A DNA stretch of 64,000 nt from Rossellomorea vietnamensis NBRC 101237 (GCF_001591825.1 NZ_BCVQ01000012.1:1-64000); one strand, 5' to 3'; shown: positions 26,277 to 35,051, counted from the stretch's first letter. Numbers and translations are program-made. Notes: generated by a model from the letters alone, not told the origin.

Positions 26277-27497
26277 ATGACAAAATCAACACTTGCCACC
26301 CATAACATCCGGGTGCTATTTTGGATTTCTTTTTTTGGTACAATCAGTTTTCTTCAACCCGTCTTAACGTTATTCTATTTCGAAAGAGGGCTAACCTCTT
26401 CTGATATTTTAATTGTGCTCATGTTCTGGAGCGGAGCCGTATTACTCGGGGAGGTACCGACTGGAATATTTGCAGATCGGTTTGGTGCAAAATATTCATT
26501 CCTATTCGGTTCTTTCCTTAAGTTCCTTAGTATTACACTGCTTTTATTCGCCTATGAACCTTGGATGTTCTTCATATACAGCTTCATCAATGGATTCAGT
26601 GTAACCTTTTTTTCTGGGGCGGATGAAGCGTTAATCTATGATTCACTCAAAGAATCAAATGAAGAAAATCGAATGGACCAGGCTATGGGAAAGATCCAAT
26701 CAGCCTCATTTATCAGTATGCTGATTGCCGTCCTTTTCGGTTCCTATTTGGCGAAGGATCTGGTGGACAGTCAATTTACTCTGCTTATCTTACTGGGATT
26801 GGCCTTTCACCTTATCGAACTATTTTTAATCCTTTCAGTCAAGCAGCCGTCTGTTGATTCATTTCAGAAAGAAAATCCTTTTTCCCAAATAAAGAGTGGT
26901 ATCCGTGTAATACGCCAGGCACCCCAGTTATTGTTGATGTTTTTAAACGTAACATTGGTCTTCATTCCGGCTGGTGCCGTTTACCAGTACTTTGATCAAC
27001 CTCTTTTACAGGATGCAGGCGTTCCTGTCTATTTGATCGGGGTCTTTTATGCCGTTTCTGCCATTCTTGGCTATATCGCATCGAATTCCATAGGCTGGAT
27101 AACAGCTCGCTGTTCCAGGGTGATGCTCATGAATATTTCAGGTTTATCAGCGGTAGCGGGGTTACTTATTTCCGGCTTGTTCGGATCCTCTTTATGGATT
27201 GTATTAGGTTCATTTTTCTTGTTAAGGCTTGTCCGGGCAATCCGTTATCCCATTTATTCACAATTAAGCAATGACTTAATCCCGTCCGGGGTCAGGGCGA
27301 CGACCATCTCCTTGCTTTCCATTGTGGATTCGGGCTTGGACCTTGTTGTGTTTGGAGTGCTCTCTACGATTGCGTTGAATGGCTATTCATACGTACTCAT
27401 GGGGTGCGCCTTTATCGCACTTGTTGGAACCCTTTTACCGATCAGACCTGTTAACACGAAGGAAAGTCGTAAGATCAAACAAAGCGCTTCCCTTTAA
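26277..27497 (+). CDS. MFS transporter, probable drug exporter
   Basis: Twelve-helix major facilitator protein of 406 residues. The loop 2-3 motif reads GIFADRFGAKYSFLFG, and an acidic-charged stretch DEALIYDSLKESNEENRMDQAMGK follows helix 4-5, as seen in a group of MFS proteins annotated as macrolide or multidrug exporters. The ATG at 26277 uses CAGGAGA, which the upstream structure can hide. Substrate unknown; the leader peptide suggests induction by a translation-inhibiting compound, which is inference. Confidence 0.82.
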   Translation: MTKSTLATHNIRVLFWISFFGTISFLQPVLTLFYFERGLTSSDILIVLMFWSGAVLLGEVPTGIFADRFGAKYSFLFGSFLKFLSITLLLFAYEPWMFFIYSFINGFSVTFFSGADEALIYDSLKESNEENRMDQAMGKIQSASFISMLIAVLFGSYLAKDLVDSQFTLLILLGLAFHLIELFLILSVKQPSVDSFQKENPFSQIKSGIRVIRQAPQLLLMFLNVTLVFIPAGAVYQYFDQPLLQDAGVPVYLIGVFYAVSAILGYIASNSIGWITARCSRVMLMNISGLSAVAGLLISGLFGSSLWIVLGSFFLLRLVRAIRYPIYSQLSNDLIPSGVRATTISLLSIVDSGLDLVVFGVLSTIALNGYSYVLMGCAFIALVGTLLPIRPVNTKESRKIKQSASL

Positions 27498-27502
27498 ATG
27501 TG

Positions 27503-27533
27503 AAAGAGTGCTGACAATCTGTCAGCACTCTTT
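27503..27533. terminator. Bidirectional terminator between MFS gene and cvfB
   Basis: AAAGAGTGCTGACA and TGTCAGCACTCTTT pair around ATC, with T-rich sequence on the plus strand. Confidence 0.85.
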
Positions 27534-27550
27534 CTTCTTGTGGAGATCCA

Positions 27551-28408
27551 TTATTTCTTAAGATACGTCCATCCCTCTTCTTGATACACTTTATCCTCTT
27601 TCATCAATTTTCCCAGCGCCCTTTTAAAAGCCGCTTTACTCATATTGAAACGATCTTTGATTTCCTCCGGCTGGCTCTTATCCCAAAATGGTATCGCACC
27701 GTTTCGCACTGCCAAATACTCAAGGATGACTTCAGCATCATCCAGCATTTTATCCTGCTTCAATGGTAAGAACGAAACATTCAGGTTTCCGTCATCCTTC
27801 ACGTCGATGACTCTGCCTTCAACCAGTTCACCGAGCCTTGGCTCCGCTTTACGCTCATTCATGTGAACAAAACATCGATATCCTTGTTCAGATAAGAAGA
27901 AGGTTCCTACCCTCAGAAGTCGATACACCCGTCCCTGTACTTTAGCATTCATCATTTCAGCAGAAGCTCTCCTTGACACCTGTTCAATGATATTTTCAGT
28001 GGCCAATCTTCCGTATAAACGGTCTTGTTTATCACGATTCAAGGTAAGGAACAGCTGATCGCCGGGATTCGGCCAAAGCTCCTGAAATTTCGGAAGGTCG
28101 TCAGATGACACCAAAATATCCTTGGGCAGACCAATATTCACAAATACGCCTAAATCTTCCCGCTTATCAACGACTTCTGCCCAACCGTATGCACCGACCT
28201 GCACCTTCGGGATTCTCATAGTCGCCGTCAAGCGCACGTCCTTATCATGATAAAGAAATACTTTCACCGTATCTCCCTCTTGGATTTCTTCTGTTATTTC
28301 AGAGTGATGCAGAAGTACACGATCGATATCATTCGTTAGAAAGAAACCGTATGGCACTTCGTGATCAACGTATAAATCCTCTACTGTACCTGGTTTTAAA
28401 GAAGACAT
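27551..28408 (-). CDS. cvfB: CvfB-type RNA-binding protein with S1-like domains (YitL)
   Basis: RNA-binding regulator related to S. aureus CvfB (virulence control) and B. subtilis YitL. It consists of three S1/OB-type beta-barrels (segments GYGFFLTND-like start, VGAYGWAEVVDKREDLGVFVN, VEGRVIDVKDDGNLNVSF) and a C-terminal winged helix (FNMSKAAFKRALGKLMKEDKV). The ATG at 28408 is behind TTGGAGGAATAAATATA; eight codons upstream in frame are discounted. About 285 residues. Confidence 0.9.
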   Translation of the reverse strand: MSSLKPGTVEDLYVDHEVPYGFFLTNDIDRVLLHHSEITEEIQEGDTVKVFLYHDKDVRLTATMRIPKVQVGAYGWAEVVDKREDLGVFVNIGLPKDILVSSDDLPKFQELWPNPGDQLFLTLNRDKQDRLYGRLATENIIEQVSRRASAEMMNAKVQGRVYRLLRVGTFFLSEQGYRCFVHMNERKAEPRLGELVEGRVIDVKDDGNLNVSFLPLKQDKMLDDAEVILEYLAVRNGAIPFWDKSQPEEIKDRFNMSKAAFKRALGKLMKEDKVYQEEGWTYLKK

Positions 28409-28598
28409 TATATTTATTCCTCCAATATTCATTCACGTATTAACTTACGTTTTCTCTACTCATTGTTTGTATTCACTAAATATAGCTTTTTTCAGGAATG
28501 ATGTATAGGGCGTATGCAATTTTTAATAATAAATCATCAATTTAGAAAATAATGAATTCACGAACTTTTACCGGTTCCATTGACCGGAGGATAGTCAG

Positions 28599-28628
28599 TT
28601 GTTATGATTCTCCTAATTCAATTATACC
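28599..28628 (+). promoter_or_regulatory. Sigma-A promoter of the guanine riboswitch transcript
   Basis: TTGTTA and TATACC separated by 18 bases, placing the start just before the aptamer. Confidence 0.55.
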
Positions 28629-28641
28629 AAATATAGATGCA

Positions 28642-28708
28642 CCTTGTATAAGTTCAAGAATATGGCTTGAACGTTTCTACCAGCTACCTTAAATGGCTTG
28701 TCTACAAG
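28642..28708 (+). promoter_or_regulatory. Purine (guanine-type) riboswitch aptamer
   Basis: P1 is CTTGTA/TACAAG. Conserved core pieces TATAA, GTTTCTACC and the P3 loop CTTAAAT follow in order, and the J3/1 segment reads GTCTAC. The discriminating pyrimidine before TA is C, which indicates guanine or hypoxanthine rather than adenine. Confidence 0.92.
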
Positions 28709-28746
28709 ATAAAGTAAGACCAATGGAATTATTTTATCCTGTAGAT

Positions 28747-28780
28747 ACACTCTGGTTGATTCAGTCACCGGAGTTTTTTT
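28747..28780 (+). terminator. Expression-platform terminator of the guanine riboswitch
   Basis: ACTCTGGTTGA pairs with TCACCGGAGT and is followed by seven T. Ligand binding should favour it and lower pbuG transcription. Confidence 0.85.
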
Positions 28781-28810
28781 ATTTTATCTTATCTACACGG
28801 AGGGTTATGT

Positions 28811-30103
28811 ATGAAAACATTCTTTCAATTTGATGAAAGAGGGACAAATTATAGAAGAGAAACGTTAGCAGGTGTCACGACTTTCCTATCGATGGCTTAT
28901 ATTCTGGTTGTGAACCCCATCATCCTGAGTCAGGCCGGAATGGACAAAGGGGCATTATTCACAGCCACTGCCCTCTCAGCGATTGTTGGATCCCTGTTAA
29001 TCGGTCTACTGGCAAACTTTCCGATCGGGATCGCCCCCAGCATGGGACTTAACTCGTTCTTTACGTTTTCGGTATGCATCGGAATGGGAGTCGACTGGGA
29101 AATCGCCCTGACAGGAGTATTTATTGCTGGTATCATCTTTATGATTTTAAGTGTGATGAAGATCCGTGAAAAAATCATCAATGTCATTCCCCAGGATTTA
29201 AAATTCGCCATTGCCGGCGGCATCGGCTTTTTCGTAGCATTCATAGGTTTTAAAAATGCGGGACTCGTCGTTGCCAACCCTGAAACATTTGTGTCGATCG
29301 GGAACCTTTCTTCCCCTCCAACACTACTTGCTGTGTTTGGTTTTATCATTACCCTGATGATGTTGGTAAAGGGAATTAAAGGCGGGATATTCTATGGGAT
29401 GGTTGCAACGACCATCATCGGGATGGTCACGGGGCAAATCTCAGTGCCTCATTCCATTATTGGTGGTGTCCCTAGTCTCGAGCCGACATTCGGAGTGGTA
29501 TTCAACCATTTAGGGGATATATTCACTCTTGAAATCATGGCGGTGATCTTTACCTTTCTGTTTGTGGCTTTCTTTGATACGGCAGGTGCCTTGATTGCGG
29601 TTGCCAGTCAAGCAGGGATCATGAAGGATAATCAGATCCCGAACGCTGGCCGGGCTCTCCTGGCTGACTCTGCATCGGGAGTGGCCGGAGCGATATTCGG
29701 GACCTCAACAACAGCATCATTCGTAGAGTCCTCTGCCGGAGTGGCCGTCGGGGGAAGAACCGGATTCACGTCTATCGTGATTGCCATCTGTTTCTCCGTC
29801 GCCCTGTTCTTCTCACCCATCTTATCGGTCATCACTCCAGAAGTGACTGCCCCTGCACTTATCATTGTCGGTGCATTGATGGCTACGGAAGTCAGACATA
29901 TCAATTGGAATCGACTTGAAGTGGTCATTCCTTCTTTTGTGACGATTATTATGATGCCTTTAACCTTCAGTGTTGCAACGGGAATCGCATTAGGCTTCAT
30001 TCTTTATCCATTTGCGATGATTTCATTGAAAAAGTGGAAGGAAGTTCATCCAATCATGTACATCCTTTGTGGGTTATTCATTATTTACTTTGCATTTTCT
30101 TAA
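28811..30103 (+). CDS. pbuG: Guanine/hypoxanthine permease (NCS2, AzgA-type)
   Basis: Purine-proton symporter of 430 residues with about twelve TM helices. The N terminus FDERGTNYRRETLAGVTTFLSMAYI is typical of PbuG/PbuO, with GIAPSMGLNSFF in helix 3 and GTSTTASFVESSAGVAVGGRTG later. The upstream guanine riboswitch supports guanine and hypoxanthine as substrates. The ATG follows CGGAGGGTT. Confidence 0.93.
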   Translation: MKTFFQFDERGTNYRRETLAGVTTFLSMAYILVVNPIILSQAGMDKGALFTATALSAIVGSLLIGLLANFPIGIAPSMGLNSFFTFSVCIGMGVDWEIALTGVFIAGIIFMILSVMKIREKIINVIPQDLKFAIAGGIGFFVAFIGFKNAGLVVANPETFVSIGNLSSPPTLLAVFGFIITLMMLVKGIKGGIFYGMVATTIIGMVTGQISVPHSIIGGVPSLEPTFGVVFNHLGDIFTLEIMAVIFTFLFVAFFDTAGALIAVASQAGIMKDNQIPNAGRALLADSASGVAGAIFGTSTTASFVESSAGVAVGGRTGFTSIVIAICFSVALFFSPILSVITPEVTAPALIIVGALMATEVRHINWNRLEVVIPSFVTIIMMPLTFSVATGIALGFILYPFAMISLKKWKEVHPIMYILCGLFIIYFAFS

Positions 30104-30110
30104 AAAAACG

Positions 30111-30144
30111 AAGAGGTGATTCCGTTTGGACGGGATCACCTCTT
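30111..30144. terminator. Bidirectional terminator between pbuG and the Fsr-like gene
   Basis: AAGAGGTGAT and ATCACCTCTT pair, flanked by an A-run on the left and TTTG on the right. Confidence 0.85.
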
Positions 30145-30147
30145 TTG

Positions 30148-31362
30148 TTATTTATGAAAGTTTCTTACTGTTTCATCTGAGGGGAGGAAGAATGTCATCA
30201 TCCCGAGCAGAGGTAGGAAGCTGCATAGGATCATGACGAATCGGATGGTGTAAAGATCGGCCAGTCCTCCAAAGAGGACTGCTCCGACTGCTCCCATGCC
30301 GAATGCCAGACCAACGGTCAAACCGGACACCATCCCGATTTTACTTGGCATCAGTTCTTGGGCATACACCACAATGACACTGAAACTTGACGATAAAATA
30401 AAGCCGATACAAAAAATGAACGGAAAGACAATGGAGAGCGGTAAATAAGGTAGTGCAAGGGTCAGAGGTGCAGCTCCGATCATAGAAAAAAAGATGATGT
30501 TCCTTTTTCCGAAACGATCGGCAAGCGGCCCACCCATGAAGGTGCCCAAGACTCCTGCAAACATAAAGGCAAATATGTAGGCCTGAGCTTTCTTAATGGT
30601 AAGACCGTAGTCCTCAATCAAGTAAAACTGATAATAATTTGATAAGCCTGCTCCGTACCATGACCTTGCAAACACAAGGAATACAACAAACACCATCGCC
30701 CACTTGATTTTCGGGTTAATTGGGGTTTTTCTTCCATCTTCATTCTTTTTCCTCTTGCTTCTTTCATTGAAACGCAACTGATCTGAATACCAATTAGAGA
30801 CCCTGAACAAGACAAGAACTCCAATAATGGCCACGATGGTAAACCATAGGGCCCCTATCTGACCAAAAGGGACAAAGACAAAGGCAGTAATTAACGGCGC
30901 AAGCGCCTGGCCAGTATTTCCACCCACCTGATAGATCGACTGAGCCAGTCCCCTTCTATTTCCGGCAGCCATGTAAGCCACCCTTGATCCTTCAGGATGG
31001 AAAATGGCAGAACCGAATCCGATAAATAATACAGAAACGATGATCCATATGAAATGACCGGAGAGGGCAAAACCAATCAACCCTGCTAAGCTGGACAACA
31101 TCCCCAATGGAAGCAGGTACGGTTTTGAACGAATATCGGCATAAAATCCGAAGACCGGCTGCAATAAAGAAGACGTCATATTGAGTGAGAAGGCAATCCA
31201 GCCGATTTGCATATAACTCAGTTCCAATGACTTCTCAATGATCGGGAACATAGCAGGTACAACAGCCTGGAGTGTGTCATTGATAAAATGACCCGAACTG
31301 ATGGCTAATAGAATTCCGTATATAGTCGGATTCACGGCCGTTTTGGATGCTGTCTGGGCCAC
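30148..31362 (-). CDS. MFS transporter, fosmidomycin-resistance (Fsr) type
   Basis: Twelve-helix MFS exporter of about 404 residues. The N-terminal GILLAISSGHFINDTLQAVVPAMFPI is characteristic of the Fsr group, and GFGSAIFHPEGSRVAYMA is the helix 4 motif. Start choice: AAGGAG is eight bases before the GTG at 31362 but only two before the ATG at 31368, so I take the GTG. In E. coli Fsr gives fosmidomycin resistance when overexpressed; the natural substrate is unknown. Confidence 0.87.
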   Translation of the reverse strand: MAQTASKTAVNPTIYGILLAISSGHFINDTLQAVVPAMFPIIEKSLELSYMQIGWIAFSLNMTSSLLQPVFGFYADIRSKPYLLPLGMLSSLAGLIGFALSGHFIWIIVSVLFIGFGSAIFHPEGSRVAYMAAGNRRGLAQSIYQVGGNTGQALAPLITAFVFVPFGQIGALWFTIVAIIGVLVLFRVSNWYSDQLRFNERSKRKKNEDGRKTPINPKIKWAMVFVVFLVFARSWYGAGLSNYYQFYLIEDYGLTIKKAQAYIFAFMFAGVLGTFMGGPLADRFGKRNIIFFSMIGAAPLTLALPYLPLSIVFPFIFCIGFILSSSFSVIVVYAQELMPSKIGMVSGLTVGLAFGMGAVGAVLFGGLADLYTIRFVMILCSFLPLLGMMTFFLPSDETVRNFHK

Positions 31363-31439
31363 GTCCATCTCTCCTTCCATTTATTTCGTCACTCTAAATA
31401 GTATACTGAATCATTCGAACATTTCATATGGGAAAATAA

Positions 31440-31467
31440 AAAAAGCCGAAACTGAGTTCGACTTTTT
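31440..31467. terminator. Terminator after the spore lipoprotein gene
   Basis: AGCCGAA and TTCGACT (with one wobble) pair around ACTGAG; both flanks are A/T runs, so it works on either strand. Confidence 0.78.
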
Positions 31468-31478
31468 TTACTTAAGCA

Positions 31479-31994
31479 TTACCCTCTGTTCGGGAATACT
31501 CGTTTTACCATATCCGCTATCTCTTCTCCAAATCCTTCAATCGGTTTCCCATTTCTGGCTTTATCGGCATACCCTCTCATACGGTCTACGAAATCAGGAT
31601 TTGTTGACACGTACACATTATTGATACTGCCATTTTCTTTTTTCACTTGATCCGAGATTTTCTTTTCCAATTCCTTTGAAACATTTCCATTCTTATCGTC
31701 TTCTAATACAGCAGCAACATATGCGTTTTGATCAGTCGTCAGCACATAAGCACTTCTCACTTCTTTAAGTTCTGCCACTTTCCCCGCTTCTCTGTCAGCA
31801 AGTGAGTAATTTTCTCTCATCATCCCGTCATTCACATAATCCCGGTTCGCCTGATTATTCTTGTAGTTCACTCTCTCCAGGTTACGGTTGTTCATTTGCT
31901 GTCCTTCTTCATTCATATTATTGCTTGTACCGCACCCGGCAGCAGTGATCATGAACATCAATCCAATAGTTGCAATCAATAGATATTTTTTCAT
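31479..31994 (-). CDS. YhcN/YlaJ family sporulation lipoprotein
   Basis: Lipoprotein with signal peptide and lipobox TAAGC (Cys near residue 21), then an Asn/Gln-rich linker (about 25-70) and the YhcN/YlaJ domain (VAELKEVRSAYVLTTDQNAYVAAVL, NVYVSTNPDFVDRMRGYA). In B. subtilis such proteins are found in the spore inner membrane. The ATG follows TAGGAGGCAAAGAA. 171 residues. Probably made in the forespore, but no clear sporulation promoter was identified. Confidence 0.88.
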   Translation of the reverse strand: MKKYLLIATIGLMFMITAAGCGTSNNMNEEGQQMNNRNLERVNYKNNQANRDYVNDGMMRENYSLADREAGKVAELKEVRSAYVLTTDQNAYVAAVLEDDKNGNVSKELEKKISDQVKKENGSINNVYVSTNPDFVDRMRGYADKARNGKPIEGFGEEIADMVKRVFPNRG

Positions 31995-32130
31995 TTCTTT
32001 GCCTCCTAAAATTTATTCAGTCTTACTTTCCCCAGGTCTCCCTGGATCTATACAAGGAATCGGTTTATGTTTAATCATTTACTACATTAGGGAAAACTCG
32101 ATATGAAAACGGTTTAGGGAGGTAGGATCA

Positions 32131-32859
32131 TTGTTCCAGGCAGCTTTGTGGGGAGGGGTAGCCAGTCTCTCCCTCTTAATCGGGGCGTTAATGGCATTAT
32201 TTCTTCATATACCAAAAAAAGTGGTAGCGTTTATTATGGCCTTAGGTACTGGCCTGATCATCGGATCAGCTACTTTTGATCTCTTAAGTGAAGCAGAAGG
32301 AAAAGCGGATTTGGTTTACCTCGTTTCCATGTTCCTTCTGGGTGCCCTCATTTTTACATTATTTGAAATGTTCATTTCTAAAAAAGGTGGAAGCGAAAGA
32401 AAACGGTCGAAGAAGAATCCCCATGGCCACTCGGGGCTTGCCATTTATGTCGGTACCATCATGGATGCGATACCCGAATCCATCATCATCGGCGTCAGCT
32501 TTATTGAAAGTCAATCCATGCAATGGGTCTTCATCATCGCTATTTTCATCAGTAATTTGCCTGAATCATTATCCAGCAGTATAGGGTTAAAGCTCGATCA
32601 TTACAGCACGAAGAAAATCCTTTATTTATGGGGAAGTGTCGTCATCCTTTCTTCCTTCAGTTCTTTGCTTGGGTATGCATTACTGCAGAATGCCCCTGAA
32701 AGCACTTCATACATTATCGGAGCGTTCGGGGCCGGGGGGCTGCTCGCTATGGCGTCTTCAACGATGATGCCGGAAGCATATGAGGAAGGCGGACCCATTG
32801 TCGGTTTCCTTTCATCCCTGGGAATCATTCTTTCCTTTGTACTGACACATATGTCATAG
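32131..32859 (+). CDS. ZIP-family-like membrane protein with altered metal site
   Basis: 242 residues with about seven or eight TM helices and a cytoplasmic basic loop (about 88-105, KKGGSERKRSKKNPHGH) between helices 3 and 4, the ZIP layout. ZIP transporters bind Zn or Fe through HNxPEG motifs in TM4 and TM5; here these read MDAIPES and SNLPES, so the histidines are replaced. It may move another cation, or no metal. The TTG at 32131 follows AGGGAGGTAGG. Confidence 0.72.
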   Translation: MFQAALWGGVASLSLLIGALMALFLHIPKKVVAFIMALGTGLIIGSATFDLLSEAEGKADLVYLVSMFLLGALIFTLFEMFISKKGGSERKRSKKNPHGHSGLAIYVGTIMDAIPESIIIGVSFIESQSMQWVFIIAIFISNLPESLSSSIGLKLDHYSTKKILYLWGSVVILSSFSSLLGYALLQNAPESTSYIIGAFGAGGLLAMASSTMMPEAYEEGGPIVGFLSSLGIILSFVLTHMS

Positions 32860-32878
32860 ATGTTAGAAGCATGCATCA

Positions 32879-32917
32879 GAAAAACGTACTCAAGTTCAAC
32901 CCTGAGTACGTTTTTTT
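32879..32917. terminator. Bidirectional terminator
   Basis: AAAAACGTACTCA and TGAGTACGTTTTT pair around AGTTCAACCC, serving both converging genes. Confidence 0.88.
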
Positions 32918-32920
32918 CAT

Positions 32921-34852
32921 TTATTCCTCATGATCGATGGTCAAGCCTTCTACAAATCGTTTTCCCATGAGTTTATCCTTTTTACGATTTTCTTTGCTAT
33001 TGAAGATAATATCGAAATCATATTCCTCTGGATACAATTCCTTGGCGGATACATACAGACGGAGGCGTTTATGACTTACAGATCTTTTTTCCCCTTTGAT
33101 TTGTACGGTGTAATTCCCTATACCATCAGGGCCTTCATAGACAATGCCAAATTCTCCTTCCGGGGAGATCTGGACATTATCTCCTTTGGCAAAGGAGATG
33201 ATGCTCCTTGTTTCTTTTTGGATTTTTCCGTGATTCCTTTTTTTATGCTTGTTAACGATCATTTGTTTCTCCATTTCCTTTTTTTCACTGTAGTCGATTT
33301 CTCCAAGCCTATAAGTTTTCTTCTGCTTATAGGTGATCTCATGTGCTTTTTCAATGATCTCTGGGTGCATTCCAAGCTTCAATGCAATGGAAAATGCCTG
33401 ACTATCCCCACCCTGACCAACAATCAGTTTATACGTTGGCTGCAAGGTGTCGATGTTAAACTCCATACTGCCATTCATAAAGCCTTCATGCTCTTGTGCA
33501 AAATGTTTGATCTCACTATAATGTGTAGTGGCAATAAGCGTGGCACCCTTTTCATATAATTGATCCAGGATAGCCGTGGCAAGACCCATTCCCTCCATAG
33601 GATCTGTACCGGAGCCGAGTTCATCCAACAGGACAAGGGACCGGTCGTTTGTATCCTTTAGTATATTGATGATATTTTTTATATGAGAACTGAATGTACT
33701 CAAGTTTTGTTGAAGGCTCTGCCCATCCCCGATGTCCAGGAGTATTTGTTGATATATACTGATTTCACTTCCCTCGGCTGCTGGAATATGCAAACCGCAC
33801 TGGGTCATGAGGGTGAGGAGCCCCACCGTCTTTATGGTTACGGTTTTCCCTCCTGTGTTGGGGCCGGTGATGACCAATGCATAAAATCCCTCCCCCATCT
33901 TGATCGTTAACGGGACTGCCTGTTTCCCGAGCAGAGGATGAACCGCATTGATCAAGTGAATCCTCTGTTCTTCATTTACAATCGCCTTCACTCCATCATA
34001 GGCGCGACTATATTTTGCTTTGGCGAACAAAACATCATAGTGGACCATTGTTTCAACCGCAAGTCTTAGTTGTGGCTCGTATGTTTGCACCTTTCCAGTC
34101 AATGTCCATAAAATATTTTCAACTTCATGATCTTCTTCAAATTTTAGAGTGAGGAGCTGATCCTGTTGTTTGCTCAACTCCTCCGGCTCGATATACAGGG
34201 TTGAACCCGAGGCTGAAGAATCCAGAACGGTCCCTTTCATCTTCCCCCTGAATTCTTTCTTGATGGGAATGACATATCTCCCGTTCCGCTGACTAACAAT
34301 CGCTTCTTGTAGAAATGATTTATACTTAGCCGATTTTACAATCGATTGTACTTTATCCTTTAGCCGTTCTTCCTGGATTCCCGCCTGCTTTCGAATCCTC
34401 AACAATTCTTTACTCGCATAATCATCGACTCTGCCATTCCTGATGCATCGGTTGATTTCCTCTCCGAGATCGGGGATCTCTTCAATGGAATAAACATAGG
34501 AAGAAACCCTCGGTGCGAGCCATAGTTTATCCTCCATATATTTTTTCAGCTTTTTACATGCATCGAGAAAGTAATATAAACTTGTAAGCTGATCCGGCCT
34601 CAGGGGAACACCTTTATTTAGATTCCCCATGATATTCTCCACCCCGTCTAATGCGTGGATAGGTACACTGGCACTTTTCTTTAAGATGTTTACAGCTTCT
34701 GTCACCTCATCAAGGCGCATTTCAATTTGACGGATATTTGTGGATGGCCGTACCTTCCACAATTCCTTTTTACCTTCTTCCGTCAGAGCAAATCCCATCA
34801 ATTCTTCTTTCACTGAGTTAAACTCAAGTGTTTGAAACGTTTTTTCGTTCAT
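32921..34852 (-). CDS. MutS2-like ATPase lacking the Smr domain
   Basis: Related to MutS2, which in B. subtilis binds collided ribosomes and splits them. From the ATG at 34852 (behind TCGGAGGGAAATGGA) it has 643 residues: an N-terminal core and lever region (about 1-300), the ABC-type ATPase with Walker A GPNTGGKTVT (330-339), SLQQNLSTFSSH, Walker B LVLLDELGSGTDP (406-418) and TTHYSEIKHFA, a helical clamp, and a KOW-like SH3 segment (about 553-600). It then stops about 43 residues later; the C-terminal Smr nuclease domain of full-length MutS2 (about 780 residues) is absent. The frame is open upstream to 35044, through two terminators, so I reject that start. A complex leader precedes it. Confidence 0.85.
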   Translation of the reverse strand: MNEKTFQTLEFNSVKEELMGFALTEEGKKELWKVRPSTNIRQIEMRLDEVTEAVNILKKSASVPIHALDGVENIMGNLNKGVPLRPDQLTSLYYFLDACKKLKKYMEDKLWLAPRVSSYVYSIEEIPDLGEEINRCIRNGRVDDYASKELLRIRKQAGIQEERLKDKVQSIVKSAKYKSFLQEAIVSQRNGRYVIPIKKEFRGKMKGTVLDSSASGSTLYIEPEELSKQQDQLLTLKFEEDHEVENILWTLTGKVQTYEPQLRLAVETMVHYDVLFAKAKYSRAYDGVKAIVNEEQRIHLINAVHPLLGKQAVPLTIKMGEGFYALVITGPNTGGKTVTIKTVGLLTLMTQCGLHIPAAEGSEISIYQQILLDIGDGQSLQQNLSTFSSHIKNIINILKDTNDRSLVLLDELGSGTDPMEGMGLATAILDQLYEKGATLIATTHYSEIKHFAQEHEGFMNGSMEFNIDTLQPTYKLIVGQGGDSQAFSIALKLGMHPEIIEKAHEITYKQKKTYRLGEIDYSEKKEMEKQMIVNKHKKRNHGKIQKETRSIISFAKGDNVQISPEGEFGIVYEGPDGIGNYTVQIKGEKRSVSHKRLRLYVSAKELYPEEYDFDIIFNSKENRKKDKLMGKRFVEGLTIDHEE

Positions 34853-34872
34853 TCCATTTCCCTCCGAATATA

Positions 34873-34910
34873 CAAAAATAGACCACAACGAACAATGTCC
34901 ATCGTGGTCT
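34873..34910 (-). terminator. Second attenuator hairpin before the MutS2-like gene
   Basis: On the minus strand AGACCACGATGGAC pairs with the following 14 bases (three G-T pairs) around ATT, then ATTTTTG. It sits only about 20 bases before the start codon, just before the ribosome binding site. Confidence 0.62.
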
Positions 34911-35017
34911 CCCTTCACTCGTATACAATCCTCCCCATCATAATAGCGCATGTGTAAACTCAAAACAGCCTCCCGATCACCTACGTGAAAAGAAGTCCTC
35001 ATTTGCGGAATCATGCA

Positions 35018-35051
35018 CAAAAAAAGAGCTGTGCACAAAGACACAGCTCTC
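35018..35051 (-). terminator. Attenuator terminator in the MutS2-like leader
   Basis: On the minus strand AGAGCTGTG and CACAGCTCT pair around an eight-base loop, followed by seven T. Its 3' arm is also complementary to AGCTGTGC at 35104-35111, which provides an antiterminator. Confidence 0.8.

Noticed and set aside
28571-28587. Small palindrome CCGGT-TCCATTG-ACCGG near the guanine riboswitch promoter as operator
   Set aside because: Five base pairs only, and no regulator can be proposed.
34853-35044. In-frame 64-codon N-terminal extension of the MutS2-like ORF (GTG at 35044)
   Set aside because: It would begin inside a terminator stem, runs through two hairpins, matches nothing in MutS2, and the ATG at 34852 has a proper ribosome binding site.
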